DNA of 64,000 nucleotides from Beijerinckiaceae bacterium (lineage in GTDB: Bacteria > Pseudomonadota > Alphaproteobacteria > Rhizobiales > Beijerinckiaceae), in the NCBI GenBank assembly GCA_027532775.1, contig JAPZTO010000003.1, positions 62,001-126,000 on the forward strand, given 5' to 3'. The notes beneath the pieces were generated by a model. It saw only the letters and a list, made by a program, of their open reading frames with translations. It did no database searches and had not been told where the DNA came from. Positions within the stretch are counted from its first letter, which is position 1; the number at the start of each line of letters is the position of its first letter. Made by a program: the position numbers and the translations under genes. Shown in pieces: positions 30,922 through 42,651 of this stretch.

Positions 30922-31596
30922 ATGACCGCGCATGACGATGTCGTCCCGCAACTGGCGCTCGTGCGCGACTCCATCCGGCGAGCCGAGCAGGATTTCGGCC
31001 GCCCCGCCGGATCGGTCGCACTGGTGGCGGTGTCCAAGACCATGCCGGCAGAGCGGATCCGTCCGGCCCTGGAGGCTGGCCACCGCGTGTTCGGCGAGAA
31101 CCGCGTCCAGGAGGCCCAGTCCAAATGGCCTGCCCTGCGCGAGGCCTTTCCCGATCTCGAACTGCATCTGATCGGCCCGCTCCAGACCAACAAGGTGCGA
31201 GAGGCGGTGGCGCTGTTCGATGTGATCCAGACGGTGGACCGGCCGTCGCTGGCCGAGGCGCTGCAGAAGGAGATCCAGCGGCAGGGCCGTTCTCCGCGCC
31301 TGCTGGTGCAGGTGAATACCGGCGCCGAACCGCAGAAAGCCGGAATCGACCCGCGCGAGGTGCCCGCCTTCTTGCACGCATGCCGCGAGGTCCATGGCCT
31401 TTCGCCCGAGGGGTTGATGTGCATCCCGCCAGTCGATGCGCCGCCCTCGGCGCATTTCGCATTGCTGGCCCGGCTGGCCCGATCGGAAGGCCTGCCGATC
31501 CTGTCGATGGGGATGAGCGCCGATTACGAGGCGGCGATCCAGCTTGGTGCCACGCATGTGCGCGTCGGCTCGGCGATTTTCGGCGCCCGCGCCTGA
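30922..31596 (+). CDS. YggS/PLPBP family pyridoxal-phosphate homeostasis protein
   Basis: 224 residues. This is the COG0325 alanine-racemase-fold protein that binds PLP and influences vitamin B6 and amino-acid balance without known catalysis. The PLP lysine is Lys39 in VAVSKTMPAE. GENRVQEAQSKW, HLIGPLQTNK and LSMGMSADYEAAIQLGATH complete the signature. It is convergent with the L,D-transpeptidase-like gene, with 12 bases between the stops. Confidence 0.93.
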   Translation: MTAHDDVVPQLALVRDSIRRAEQDFGRPAGSVALVAVSKTMPAERIRPALEAGHRVFGENRVQEAQSKWPALREAFPDLELHLIGPLQTNKVREAVALFDVIQTVDRPSLAEALQKEIQRQGRSPRLLVQVNTGAEPQKAGIDPREVPAFLHACREVHGLSPEGLMCIPPVDAPPSAHFALLARLARSEGLPILSMGMSADYEAAIQLGATHVRVGSAIFGARA

Positions 31597-31608
31597 CCCG
31601 GCCGGGCC

Positions 31609-32154
31609 TCAGCGGATGATGAACCGCGCCCGCCGGTCGAGCCGCAGCATCAGCCGGTCGAGCCAGAAACGCGGCAGGGCGAGGCAACCAGCCGTCGGGC
31701 CGCCTTCCGGGCGGGCCAGATGCAGGAAAATCGCGCTGCCGCGGCCCTGCCGCCGGGGGATGCGGTTCCAGTCCAGTTCGACCACGACATCATAGAGCGC
31801 ATCCTGACGCATCATGTCCTCGTGGCTCGCGGCATAGGGTTTCCGGACGAGGCGGTTATAGGCGCGGTCGCCCGGCGTCTCGCACCAGCCGTCACCTGGC
31901 CGCAGTGGCTGGACCGGAAGCCCGGTCTGGGGCCGGAACCGGCGATCCGCCCGCCAGAAGCCCCGGACCGGATGGAGGATCGTGGCCGGCGTCGCTCCGT
32001 CACCTTCGCGCTTGTCATGGCGAATGCCCGTCCGGCCGATGCGGCAGGGCCAGCGGATCATACCGAATCGCAGCGTTGCCACATGCGGGGTACGCCCGTT
32101 TCGCGTGAAGCCGGTTCGATCAATGAAGAAAGTCCGGGGTCGCTGCTTGAGCAT
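31609..32154 (-). CDS. L,D-transpeptidase (YkuD-type) family protein
   Basis: 181 residues. The catalytic region is recognisable: His145 in the IFLHLA strand and Cys157 in GPTAGCLALP, spaced as in YkuD domains that form 3-3 peptidoglycan crosslinks or attach lipoproteins. No clear signal peptide is seen, so export is uncertain. The start may be elsewhere, but the N-terminal ~25 residues are basic. Short YkuD proteins of this kind are common in Hyphomicrobiales. Confidence 0.82.
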   Translation of the reverse strand: MLKQRPRTFFIDRTGFTRNGRTPHVATLRFGMIRWPCRIGRTGIRHDKREGDGATPATILHPVRGFWRADRRFRPQTGLPVQPLRPGDGWCETPGDRAYNRLVRKPYAASHEDMMRQDALYDVVVELDWNRIPRRQGRGSAIFLHLARPEGGPTAGCLALPRFWLDRLMLRLDRRARFIIR

Positions 32155-32204
32155 GTCGAGCCATTATCCCTTCACATTGCCGCACAATCGCGTGAATCAC
32201 CGGA

Positions 32205-32226
32205 ATTCCCTTTGATTCGAGGGAAT
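32205..32226. promoter_or_regulatory. Palindrome upstream of response regulator gene
   Basis: ATTCCCT (32205-32211) and AGGGAAT (32220-32226) form a perfect 7-bp inverted repeat with an 8-base spacer that contains a GATTC (GANTC) site. It is about 88 bases before the regulator ATG, in the 159-bp divergent spacer. It is a candidate operator, with no experimental support here. Confidence 0.4.
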
Positions 32227-32313
32227 AACTTGCCATCTCGTGGCGAAGTGAAGCAACGTGTCCGGGGCCTGCGCGGTGAATTTGCGAGGGTTGGCCTCGA
32301 TCTGGGGAGAGTG

Positions 32314-33000
32314 ATGAGCAACGTCCGCAAAATCCTGGTCTGCGATGACGACAATGAATTGCGATCGGCGCTTGTCGAGCAGTTGCAGCTCTATGATGAA
32401 TTCCAGATCAAGCAGGTGGATACCGGCACTGCTGCCGTCCAGATGGCGAAAAGCGATCATTTCGACATTGTCGTCATGGATGTAGGCCTGCCGGATATCG
32501 ATGGCCGCGAGGCCGTGAAGATCCTGCGGAAGGCGGGGTTCCGATCGCCCATCATCATGCTGACCGGCCATGATGGCGAGGCGGATACGATCCTCGGCCT
32601 TGAAGCCGGCGCCAATGATTATGTGACCAAGCCGTTCCGGTTTGCCGTGCTGCTGGCGCGCATCCGCGCCCATCTGCGCCAGCACGAGGCCAGCGACGAT
32701 GCCATCTTCACGATCGGGCCTTATTCCTTCCGGCCCGGCGCGAAGCTGCTGGTGACTGAAAAGGGCTCGAAGATCCGTCTGACCGAGAAGGAAACCGCGA
32801 TTCTCCGCTTCCTCTACCGGGCGGGCCAACGTGTCGTGGGCCGAGATGTCCTCCTGCAGGAGGTCTGGGGCTATAATTCCAATGTCACGACCCACACGCT
32901 CGAGACGCATATCTATCGCCTCCGCCAGAAGATCGAGGTCGATCCCGGCCGGGCACGGATCCTCGTCACGGAAAGCGGCGGCTATCGCCTCGTGCCCTGA
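32314..33000 (+). CDS. OmpR-family response regulator, CenR-like
   Basis: 228 residues. The receiver domain has the acidic cluster D11-D12-D13, phosphoacceptor Asp56 (VVMDVGLPDID) and the KPFR switch lysine. A winged-helix DNA-binding domain occupies roughly 130-228 (TLETHIYRLRQKIE). The whole sequence, with GLEAGANDYVTKPFRFAVL and FTIGPYSFRPGAKLL, resembles CenR, an essential envelope regulator of alphaproteobacteria. That name rests on memory of the family. The ATG at 32314 is preferred over long upstream extension. No histidine kinase is adjacent. A cNMP-binding protein gene begins eight bases after the stop. Confidence 0.88.
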   Translation: MSNVRKILVCDDDNELRSALVEQLQLYDEFQIKQVDTGTAAVQMAKSDHFDIVVMDVGLPDIDGREAVKILRKAGFRSPIIMLTGHDGEADTILGLEAGANDYVTKPFRFAVLLARIRAHLRQHEASDDAIFTIGPYSFRPGAKLLVTEKGSKIRLTEKETAILRFLYRAGQRVVGRDVLLQEVWGYNSNVTTHTLETHIYRLRQKIEVDPGRARILVTESGGYRLVP

Positions 33001-33008
33001 GGATCGCG

Positions 33009-33452
33009 ATGCGCCTCGATGATCTCATCCTCCTGCTGCGCGACCTGCCGGTTTTCGAATCGGTGGATCCGGAGGCGTTGCGCCTTCTGGCCTTTTCCGC
33101 CATCCGGCGGCAGTTGCGAGCGGGCGACATCCTCTTCCGGCGCGGTGACCCGGCGGATGGCGGGTTCCTTGTGGTGAGCGGCGAGATTGTCCTCGACCGG
33201 AGCGATGACGGTGCGCCTTCGCCGCATGTTTTCGGACCGGGCTCGCTGATCGGCCAGCTTGCACTTGTCGCTCCCATCCAGCGACCGGCGACAGCCGTGG
33301 TGCGTGACGGGGCCACCGTGATGTATTTTTCGCGCGATCTGATGACGAAGGTTCTCGAAGCGCATCCCGAGAGCGCGCTGGCCATGCGCAATTACCTCGT
33401 GCGGCAGACCCGGCAGCTGGCTGACAAGCTCGCGCGGGTCACCGGACTCTGA
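33009..33452 (+). CDS. Cyclic nucleotide-binding domain protein (Crp-like, no HTH)
   Basis: 147 residues forming a single cNMP-binding beta-roll: LPVFESVDPEALRLLA, then AGDILFRRGDPADGGFLVVSGEI and the GSLIGQLALV phosphate-binding-cassette region, followed by a C-helix. No DNA-binding domain is present, so it probably acts through protein contacts. The usual cassette Arg/Ser pair for cAMP is not clear, so ligand binding is uncertain. It is probably co-transcribed with the CenR-like regulator, and convergent with xth with a three-base gap. Confidence 0.85.
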   Translation: MRLDDLILLLRDLPVFESVDPEALRLLAFSAIRRQLRAGDILFRRGDPADGGFLVVSGEIVLDRSDDGAPSPHVFGPGSLIGQLALVAPIQRPATAVVRDGATVMYFSRDLMTKVLEAHPESALAMRNYLVRQTRQLADKLARVTGL

Positions 33453-33455
33453 GCC

Positions 33456-34271
33456 TCAGTCGATCTGGATCCGCGCCATGACGGGGACATGGTCCGAGGG
33501 GCGTTCCCAGCCACGGGTCTCGCGGTGGATCGAGATCTCCGCCTCGCCGCCGGCCAGCCCGCGCCCGACCCAGACATGGTCGAGCCGCCGGCCCTTGTCG
33601 GCCTTGTCCCAGTCCGGCGACCGGTAGCTCCACCAGGAATAGACCTTGCGGGGTTCGGGCCATTGCGCCCGGACCACATCGTGCCACTCGCCGGCGGCCA
33701 GAACCTCCGTCAGGCCACGCGTTTCGACCGGCGTGTGGCTGACAACATCCAGCAGTTGCTTGTGGCTCCAGACATCGTGTTCGAGCGGGGCGATATTGAA
33801 ATCGCCCACGATGACGCTGCGCGCATCTTCCGAGCGAAGGGCTTCGGAGAATCGTTTCAGTTCATCGACGAAGGCCAGTTTGTGCGCGAATTTCGGGTTT
33901 TCATCCGGGTCGGCGATGTCGCCACCGGCTGGCACGTAAAAATTGTGCAGGGTGATGGCCCTGCTGCCCTCGCCGATCCGCGCAGCAATGTGGCGGGCAT
34001 CCTCGCGCTCGCACATCGCGCGCGGCGCCAGCGGCGCCAGCGGCCGCTTCGACAGGATCGCCACGCCGTTATAGCCCTTGATGCCGATATAGGCCTTGTG
34101 ACGATAGCCAAGCTTGTCAAAGGCCGCAGTCGGGAACACGTCATTCGGGCATTTGGTTTCCTGAAGGCACAGGACGTCCGGCGCCTGCTCCGTCAGGAAG
34201 CGGCCGACGAGATCGATTCGCAGGCGAACCGAATTGATGTTCCAGGTGGCGATGGAAAGAAATTCGGGCAT
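33456..34271 (-). CDS. xth: Exodeoxyribonuclease III (AP endonuclease)
   Basis: 271 residues of the exonuclease-endonuclease-phosphatase fold. It repairs abasic sites and trims 3' ends. Motifs seen are IATWNINSVRLR at the start, CLQETKC with the metal-binding Glu, VGDFNIAP in the centre, and RLDHVWV plus SDHVPVMA carrying the catalytic His at the C-terminus. Downstream of lolA on the minus strand with a 129-bp gap, so it may have its own promoter. Confidence 0.94.
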   Translation of the reverse strand: MPEFLSIATWNINSVRLRIDLVGRFLTEQAPDVLCLQETKCPNDVFPTAAFDKLGYRHKAYIGIKGYNGVAILSKRPLAPLAPRAMCEREDARHIAARIGEGSRAITLHNFYVPAGGDIADPDENPKFAHKLAFVDELKRFSEALRSEDARSVIVGDFNIAPLEHDVWSHKQLLDVVSHTPVETRGLTEVLAAGEWHDVVRAQWPEPRKVYSWWSYRSPDWDKADKGRRLDHVWVGRGLAGGEAEISIHRETRGWERPSDHVPVMARIQID

Positions 34272-34400
34272 GAGGGCTCCCGCGATGAACGCATCGCCCT
34301 TCTTAGCCGAGCCGCCACGGTTGGCGAAAGGGATGTCGACAGCGTTCCGGCGCGTTGATCCGGTTTTCCCCGCTGGCGGTCTGCCCGGAAGCCCGATGCC

Positions 34401-35084
34401 TCAGTTCTTCGGATCGACCAGCCGCTGTTCGTCGATCACGAAGAGTGCCTTGTCCGGAAGGGCGGCGAGGTTCAGGTTGGACAAGGCCACGCGTGTGTCG
34501 CTGCCCTGCGGATCTGTCACAATCCATTCTTTCAATGCATAGGTCTCGCCATCGAAGATCACGCGGATGCGCGATGTGCCGCCGAGCGTACTCTTGTCTT
34601 CGATCGTCAGGATGATTTCGGGGCCGAAGCGCTTGAGATCGATAACCTTGGTGTCCTTGGCGATATCGATCTTCGGTTGCAGCAGGAATTTCAGCGGCGT
34701 CTGGCCGATGTAATAATCATCCCAGGTCTTCAGCTTGCGATCCATGATACGGACCGTCCGGCCATCTGCAACGATCTCGAGCGTCGCCGGCGGGGCATAT
34801 TCAAAGCGCATCCGGCCGGGGCGCAGCAGGTAGAGCACGCCGTCGAACTTGCGGCCATCCGGGGCCGTCTGGATGAAATTGGCCTGCATGCCGCGCATGG
34901 CATTGAAGTAGCCGTTGATGCGGTCAAGGCTCGGCGGCGGCTCGACCTTCTGTGGCTGGGCGGGCTGGCCGGCAGCGGGTGTGGCCGGGCGTTGCGGCGG
35001 CAGCGGGGCCTGCTGCGCGAGGCCTGCTGCCATGCCGGAGATCCAGATCAGGCCAGCAAGAGACCAGGAGAGCGGTTTCGACAT
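34401..35084 (-). CDS. lolA: LolA-family outer-membrane lipoprotein carrier
   Basis: 227 residues with a cleavable signal peptide (hydrophobic ~8-24, cut near GLAQ). A Pro-rich linker precedes the LolA-like half-barrel domain from about residue 55 (INGYFNAMRGMQANFIQTAPDG, GRMRFEYAPP). LolA ferries lipoproteins through the periplasm from LolCDE to the outer membrane. It follows ftsK on the same strand with a 95-bp gap, an arrangement common in alphaproteobacteria. The C-terminal region of E. coli LolA is less conserved here. Confidence 0.9.
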   Translation of the reverse strand: MSKPLSWSLAGLIWISGMAAGLAQQAPLPPQRPATPAAGQPAQPQKVEPPPSLDRINGYFNAMRGMQANFIQTAPDGRKFDGVLYLLRPGRMRFEYAPPATLEIVADGRTVRIMDRKLKTWDDYYIGQTPLKFLLQPKIDIAKDTKVIDLKRFGPEIILTIEDKSTLGGTSRIRVIFDGETYALKEWIVTDPQGSDTRVALSNLNLAALPDKALFVIDEQRLVDPKN

Positions 35085-35179
35085 GGAGTGTCGCGATCCT
35101 TCGTGAAGCGTGGCGCGAGGCCCGAGCGTGACCGTCCTAGGATCCGCTTGTGGCGGAATGGAGACAGGAATTCCCTATC

Positions 35180-37759
35180 CTAGTCTTCCCGCCCCGATTC
35201 GAGAAGGATTTCCCGCTTCCCGGCATGGTTGGCCGGCCCGACAATTCCCTCGCGTTCCATCCGCTCGATGATCGAGGCGGCACGGTTATAGCCGATCTGG
35301 AGGCGCCGCTGGACATAGGAGGTCGAGGCCTTCTTGTCGCGCAGGACCACGGCGACCGCCTGATCGTAGAGATCCGCGCTCTCGTCGCCGAAATCGCCCT
35401 TGTCGAAGACGGGGGAATCGCCGCCGCCTTCGGCTGCACCGCCCTCGTCATCGAGATCGGTCGTGACGGCATCGACATAATCCGGACGGCCCTGCGTCTT
35501 GAGATGGCTGACCACCTTCTCGACTTCCTGGTCGGCCACGAAAGGACCATGGACGCGGCTGATGCGGCCGCCACCGGCCATATAGAGCATGTCGCCCTGG
35601 CCGAGCAGCTGCTCGGCGCCCATTTCGCCGAGAATCGTCCGGCTGTCGATCTTTGAGGTCACCTGGAAGGAGATCCGGGTCGGGAAATTGGCCTTGATGG
35701 TCCCGGTGATGACATCCACCGAGGGGCGCTGCGTCGCCATCACGATATGGATGCCGGCGGCGCGGGCCATCTGGGCGAGGCGCTGCACCGCACCTTCGAT
35801 TTCCTTGCCGGCGACGAGCATCAGATCGGCCATCTCGTCGACGATCACGACGATATAGGGGAGCTTCTCCAGCTCCATGATCTCTTCCTCGTAGAGCGCC
35901 TCGCCGGTTTCGCGATCATAGCCGGTCTGGATCGTGCGGGTCAGGCATTCGCCACGCTCGCGCGCTTCTTCCATCCGGGCATTGAAGCCGTCGATGTTGC
36001 GGACGCCGATCTTCGACATCTTGCGGTAGCGCTCTTCCATCTCGCGCACGGCCCATTTCAGGGCAACGACCGCCTTCTTCGGGTCGGTCACGACGGGCGA
36101 GAGCAGATGCGGGATCCCGTCATAGATCGAGAGTTCCAGCATCTTCGGATCGATCATGATCAGGCGGCATTCCTCCGGCTTCAGCCGGTAGAGGAGCGAG
36201 CAGATCATGGTGTTGATGGCGACCGACTTGCCCGAACCGGTCGTGCCGGCGACGAGCAGATGCGGCATGCGGGCGAGATCGACGATGACCGGCTCGCCGC
36301 CGATGGTCTTGCCGAGGCAGATCGGCAGGCGGAGCTTGGATTTCTCGAAATCCTCCGAGGCGAGCAACTCGCGCAGCAGCACGGTCTCGCGCTTGGCATT
36401 CGGCAATTCGATGCCGATGGCATTACGGCCGGGGACCACCGCGACACGGGCCGCAACCGCGCTCATCGAGCGGGCGATATCCTCGGCAAGACCGATCACA
36501 CGGGAGGATTTGGTGCCCGGTGCCGGTTCCAGCTCGTACAGGGTTACGACCGGGCCCGGCCGGACATTGATGATCTCGCCGCGGACGCCGAAATCATCCA
36601 GCACGCCTTCGAGCAGCCGGGCATTCTGTTCGAGCGCGTCGGTCGAGATCTGCGGCGTTGCGTTCCGCTTTGGCTCCGCCAGCAGGGAGAGCGGCGGGAA
36701 CTGGAACTCCATCTGGTCGAAGATCGAGACCTGGGCTTCGCGGATCTCGCGCTTGCCCGCCTTCAGCGAGCCGACCGGTGCCGTCACGCGGCCGGGACTG
36801 TCAGGCAGGTCTGGCAGGACATCCGCCGGCAGTGGGTTCTGGCGCGCGGCCGGCATCGACCGCGGCTCGAGCGGGGCCATATCCTCGTCTTCGTCCTCGT
36901 CGAAATGGGCGACAGGATCGAAGGGCGGGGCGGCTGTCTGGCCGAAGCCGGGTTCGATTCGGCGGGGTGCTACAGGCGCCATGGCCGGCTCCACCGGTGT
37001 CCTGGCGGCCGGCGGCGCGGAGCGGCGGGCCTCGAAACGTGCGCGTCCCCGCGTCCAGAGGGGTCCGAGGCGGGCGAGGAAGCCGCGCACCATGTAGAAG
37101 CCGTGCAGGATCGCGCCGATCGACAGGATGGCTGCGGAAGGCTCGTCTGATTCACGGTCATCCTCGTGCTCTTCGGCTTCCTCCTGTTCGCGGACGAGCC
37201 CGCGGCTCAGCAGGCTGAAGGCGAGGATGGTGAGTGCCCCGAAGGCGAGGCCGGCAATCAGCCGGCCGAAGCCCTGGCTGCCCATGCCGAGAAAGGCGGT
37301 CAGGCCGAGAAGCACGTCACCCAGGGCGCCACCAAGCCCGCTCGGCAGCGGCCAGCGTTCGGTCGTCGGGAGGGCTGCGGCGAAGATCGACGAGGACATC
37401 AGGCCGAGGATCGCGATCAGCAGGCGCCAGTGCAGGCCCGCGGTCTCGCGCGTCCAGAGAAGGCGGCTGCCGATCAGGCCGAGCGTCGCCGAGAGCCCGA
37501 CGCTGCCGATCCCGAAGAGCTGCATGGCAAGATCTGCCGCAACGGCGCCGGGAAAGCCCAGCCAGTTCCTGGCTTTCACCGTCGTGGCATTCGACAGGCT
37601 GGGATCCGCCACCGACCAGGAGGCGAGAGCCAGCCCGAGCAGGATCGCAATGGTCAGCAGGAAAAGCCCGGTCAGGTCGACCAGGCGGCGCGACAGACCC
37701 TCGCGCATGTCGTGGGAGAGCACATCCAGCGATGATGGAGCGAGGCGCGTGGTCCGCAT
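35180..37759 (-). CDS. ftsK: DNA translocase FtsK
   Basis: 859 residues. It couples chromosome dimer resolution and terminus pumping to cell division. The N-terminal ~220 residues hold four transmembrane helices, then a Pro-rich linker, then the RecA-like motor with Walker A GTTGSGKS and Walker [12 protein letters not shown]. The C-terminal gamma domain is a winged helix ([27 protein letters not shown]). I chose the ATG at 37759 ([10 protein letters not shown]). A GTG 84 bases upstream adds a non-conserved Gly/Pro leader. Confidence 0.96.
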   Translation of the reverse strand: MRTTRLAPSSLDVLSHDMREGLSRRLVDLTGLFLLTIAILLGLALASWSVADPSLSNATTVKARNWLGFPGAVAADLAMQLFGIGSVGLSATLGLIGSRLLWTRETAGLHWRLLIAILGLMSSSIFAAALPTTERWPLPSGLGGALGDVLLGLTAFLGMGSQGFGRLIAGLAFGALTILAFSLLSRGLVREQEEAEEHEDDRESDEPSAAILSIGAILHGFYMVRGFLARLGPLWTRGRARFEARRSAPPAARTPVEPAMAPVAPRRIEPGFGQTAAPPFDPVAHFDEDEDEDMAPLEPRSMPAARQNPLPADVLPDLPDSPGRVTAPVGSLKAGKREIREAQVSIFDQMEFQFPPLSLLAEPKRNATPQISTDALEQNARLLEGVLDDFGVRGEIINVRPGPVVTLYELEPAPGTKSSRVIGLAEDIARSMSAVAARVAVVPGRNAIGIELPNAKRETVLLRELLASEDFEKSKLRLPICLGKTIGGEPVIVDLARMPHLLVAGTTGSGKSVAINTMICSLLYRLKPEECRLIMIDPKMLELSIYDGIPHLLSPVVTDPKKAVVALKWAVREMEERYRKMSKIGVRNIDGFNARMEEARERGECLTRTIQTGYDRETGEALYEEEIMELEKLPYIVVIVDEMADLMLVAGKEIEGAVQRLAQMARAAGIHIVMATQRPSVDVITGTIKANFPTRISFQVTSKIDSRTILGEMGAEQLLGQGDMLYMAGGGRISRVHGPFVADQEVEKVVSHLKTQGRPDYVDAVTTDLDDEGGAAEGGGDSPVFDKGDFGDESADLYDQAVAVVLRDKKASTSYVQRRLQIGYNRAASIIERMEREGIVGPANHAGKREILLESGRED

Positions 37760-37909
37760 CTCAGGGCCGTTCCTTACGCGAGACTGACAGATCGGGGCGC
37801 CCGGACCCGGCCCTCCAGAGGGTTGACCGAGTCTGACCGCCACCCTTTGTTATTGCAGCGGCCGGTTAAGGTTCTGTTTGCACACGGGCCTGGCTGGCCG
37901 GCCGCGCAT

Positions 37910-37937
37910 AAAAAAAGCGGGCTCCGCAGAGCCCGCT
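37910..37937 (-). terminator. Intrinsic terminator after amtB
   Basis: Read on the minus strand, AGCGGGCTC-TGCG-GAGCCCGCT forms a perfect 9-bp stem with a four-base loop, followed directly by seven T residues. It ends the glnK-amtB transcript about 55 bases after the amtB stop. Confidence 0.93.
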
Positions 37938-37991
37938 TCGAAGTCCGATCCGGCGAGAGGGAGGAGAATTCCCGCCGGGTCGCGGAACGCA

Positions 37992-39461
<1,470 letters not shown>

Positions 39462-39489
39462 TTGGACAACCTTTTCTCTGGATACGGGA

Positions 39490-40138
<649 letters not shown>

Positions 40139-41011
40139 TCACTCGGGGGCGGGCCCGGGCGCGCGCAGTCGCATCAGACCTTCCTGCATGACCGAGGCGA
40201 CAAGCCGGCCGTCCCGGGTGTAGATCAGCCCGCGGCCGAGCCCGCGCGAGGCTCCGGACCAGGGGCTGTCCTGCGCGTAGAGCAGCCAGTCATCCGCGCG
40301 GAACCGGTTATGGAACCAGAGTGCGTGATCGAGGCTGGCCGCCTGGATCTCCGGATCGATCACGCTGCGCCCATGCGCAACCGCCGCGCCGTCGAGCAAG
40401 GTCATGTCGGAGGCATAGGCGAGAATGGTGGAATGGAGATCATCGCCGTCCGGCAGCATTCCCGATGCCCGGAACCAGACATTCTGGTAGGGCGGGCCCG
40501 GTTTGCGCAAAAAATAGGCTTCCGGGCTTGTCGGCCGCAATTCGATGGCCCGCTGGCTCTTCCAGTAGCGCTGGCGGATTTCGGTAAGGTGCGGCACGAA
40601 GCGGGCCCGGATCTCCTCCTCGTCGGGGAGCGATTCGGGTGGCGGGACATCCGGCATCGGCATGGCATGATGCAAGCCGTCCTCCGGGCTCTGGAAGGAG
40701 GCCATCATTGCGAAGATCGATTCGCCGTTCTGGATCGCGCGGACGCGGCGTGTCGTGAAACTGCGCCCGTCGCGGATCCGGTCGACCTCGTAGAGGATCG
40801 GGCGGGTCGGATCGCCGCCGAGCATGAAATAGCCGTGCAGCGAATGGACCGGCCGGTTCTCGACCGAACGCATCGCGGCGACGAGCGACTGGGCGATGAC
40901 CTGGCCGCCGAATACGCGGTACCGGCTCGAATCAGGAGAAATGCCCCGAAAGAGATTGGTGTCGAGCTGTTCGAGATCCAGGATGTGAAGAAGGGTTGCG
41001 ATCGGGGACAT
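40139..41011 (-). CDS. tesB: Acyl-CoA thioesterase II (TesB)
   Basis: 290 residues with the tandem hot-dog architecture. It hydrolyses medium- to long-chain acyl-CoA. Typical segments are LFRGISPDSSRYRVFGGQVIAQSL, VHSLHGYFMLGGD, and near the end the catalytic region SLDHALWFHNRFRADDW with the conserved Asp, plus GRGLIYTRDGRLVASVMQEG. The ATG at 41011 (MSPIATLLHILD) is the family-like start. An upstream extension enters the spacer before the hydroxylase gene. Confidence 0.94.
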   Translation of the reverse strand: MSPIATLLHILDLEQLDTNLFRGISPDSSRYRVFGGQVIAQSLVAAMRSVENRPVHSLHGYFMLGGDPTRPILYEVDRIRDGRSFTTRRVRAIQNGESIFAMMASFQSPEDGLHHAMPMPDVPPPESLPDEEEIRARFVPHLTEIRQRYWKSQRAIELRPTSPEAYFLRKPGPPYQNVWFRASGMLPDGDDLHSTILAYASDMTLLDGAAVAHGRSVIDPEIQAASLDHALWFHNRFRADDWLLYAQDSPWSGASRGLGRGLIYTRDGRLVASVMQEGLMRLRAPGPAPE

Positions 41012-41159
41012 CGGCCTCGCCGGCTCTCGCGTTGGATATTGTTCGAGCGCGAAGGTGGCCGCCCCCATGCGGGGCGTCAAGCCTTGCGCGGCCAAACCCC
41101 ACATCCGGCTTTTCCCGGATCGCCGCCGCGCCTATACAGGGTCCCGATGAGGAGGCTGC

Positions 41160-42392
41160 ATGTCTGATCCAATCATCGTCCATGGCGCAGGCCCGGCCGG
41201 GTCGTCTTTGGTCCTTGCCCTGCTCGGGGCGGGCATTCCGGCGTCACGGCTTGCTTGGCTGGTCGAGGCCGGGCCGGACCAGATCCGCCGGAAGACGCCG
41301 GAAGCCCGCTACATCGCGCTGCATCCCGGCTCGCGCCGCCTGCTCGAACAGCTTGGTGTCTGGGCCGTGCTGGCCCCCCTGGCCTTCCCGATGGAGACCA
41401 TCCGGATCACTGATTCGGCGCTGGAGGAAGCGATCCGGCCTGACCTGCTGGGCTTCAGCCCGGTGGAGCCCGACGCGCCGCTCGCCCATCTCGTACCCCT
41501 CGACCGGCTGACCGCTGCCCTCGCCGAGGCCTGTGCCGCTGCCGGCTGCACGCCGCAGCCTGTCGTGCTGCGGGGCCTCGACCAGAAGCCCGGACATGCC
41601 CGCCTGACGATCCGTCATGCCGATGGCCGTGAAAGCCAGCTGGACGGGGAGCTCGTCGTGGCTGCCGATGGCGCCCGCTCGCGTCTCCGGATGCTCGCGG
41701 GGATTCCGGTCCATGGCTGGCCCTATGACCAGATTGCTATCGTCGCCACGATCCGGCATTCGCTGGATCACGAGGGCGAAGGGCTTCAGCATTTCCTGCC
41801 GGCGGGTCCCTTTGCCATGCTTCCGCTGGATGCAGGCCGCTCCTCGATCGTCTGGTCCGAGCGGACGGCGGAGGCCGAACGGATCCTTCGCGGCGGGGAA
41901 CGGGCCATTCTCGAGGGGATCCGGCAGCGGGCCGCAGGGCGCCGGGGTGAGATCACTGCACTCGAGGCCGTGACCTCCCATCCGCTCCAGATGCGTCTGG
42001 CCCGGCGCTTCCATACGGGGCGTGTGGTTCTGGCCGCCGATGCCGCCCATGTCGTCCATCCGCTGGCGGGGCAGGGGCTCAATCTCGGTCTGGCGGATGT
42101 GGCGATGCTGGCGGAGCAGATCGTGGACCGGATGCGGCTCGGGCTTGATCCGGGCGCGCCGGACATGCTGGAGGCCTATCAGGCGGCGCGCCGCCCGCCG
42201 GCTGTCGCCATGGCCATGACCACGGAGAGCCTCAACCGGCTGTTCTCGCGGGAATCGGGGCTGCTTCGCCTCGTCCGCGATGTCGGCGTCGGGCTGGTCG
42301 AACGCTGGCCGGGGCTGAAGGACCGTCTGGTCGAAAACGCGGCCGGGACGGCGCAAGGCGCGCCGCGGCTGATGCGCGGCGAGGCGCTCTGA
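41160..42392 (+). CDS. UbiH/UbiF-family FAD-dependent hydroxylase
   Basis: 410 residues. The N-terminal GAGPAGSSLVLALL is the FAD dinucleotide-binding motif, VVAADGARSRLR is the central DG motif, and VVLAADAAHVVHPLAGQGLNLGLADVAML is the GD-type motif of the class A flavin monooxygenases. These act in ubiquinone ring hydroxylation. Which carbon is hydroxylated (UbiH, UbiF, UbiL or UbiM type) cannot be decided from motifs. It is divergent from tesB and convergent with the Trm112 gene with a six-base gap. Confidence 0.9.
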   Translation: MSDPIIVHGAGPAGSSLVLALLGAGIPASRLAWLVEAGPDQIRRKTPEARYIALHPGSRRLLEQLGVWAVLAPLAFPMETIRITDSALEEAIRPDLLGFSPVEPDAPLAHLVPLDRLTAALAEACAAAGCTPQPVVLRGLDQKPGHARLTIRHADGRESQLDGELVVAADGARSRLRMLAGIPVHGWPYDQIAIVATIRHSLDHEGEGLQHFLPAGPFAMLPLDAGRSSIVWSERTAEAERILRGGERAILEGIRQRAAGRRGEITALEAVTSHPLQMRLARRFHTGRVVLAADAAHVVHPLAGQGLNLGLADVAMLAEQIVDRMRLGLDPGAPDMLEAYQAARRPPAVAMAMTTESLNRLFSRESGLLRLVRDVGVGLVERWPGLKDRLVENAAGTAQGAPRLMRGEAL

Positions 42393-42398
42393 CCGCGT

Positions 42399-42644
42399 TC
42401 AATCGTCGAGGCGCCGCGCTTCCTCCGGCAGCATGATCGGAATGCCGTCGCGGATCGGATAGGCCAGCCGGGCCGGCCGACTGACCAGCTCCTGATGGAC
42501 GGCATCATAGTCAAGCGTCGACTTGGTGACCGGGCAGACCAGCAATTCGAGCAGCTTGGGGTCAATCCCCCGTTCGGTTGAACCGGGTGTCAGATTGGTG
42601 TTGGTCATCGGAAGGGCAGCCTGTTTCTCGGGTTCGTCAGCCAT
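42399..42644 (-). CDS. Trm112-family small zinc-ribbon-like protein
   Basis: 81 residues. The core [21 protein letters not shown] and [20 protein letters not shown] is the Trm112/YcaR pattern. Only one Cys of the potential metal site remains (VCPVTKS), as in most bacterial members. These proteins act as methyltransferase partners in eukaryotes and have unknown roles in bacteria. It lies seven bases after the LON-domain gene on the minus strand and is probably co-transcribed with it. Confidence 0.9.
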   Translation of the reverse strand: MADEPEKQAALPMTNTNLTPGSTERGIDPKLLELLVCPVTKSTLDYDAVHQELVSRPARLAYPIRDGIPIMLPEEARRLDD

Positions 42645-42651
42645 GGGGCAC

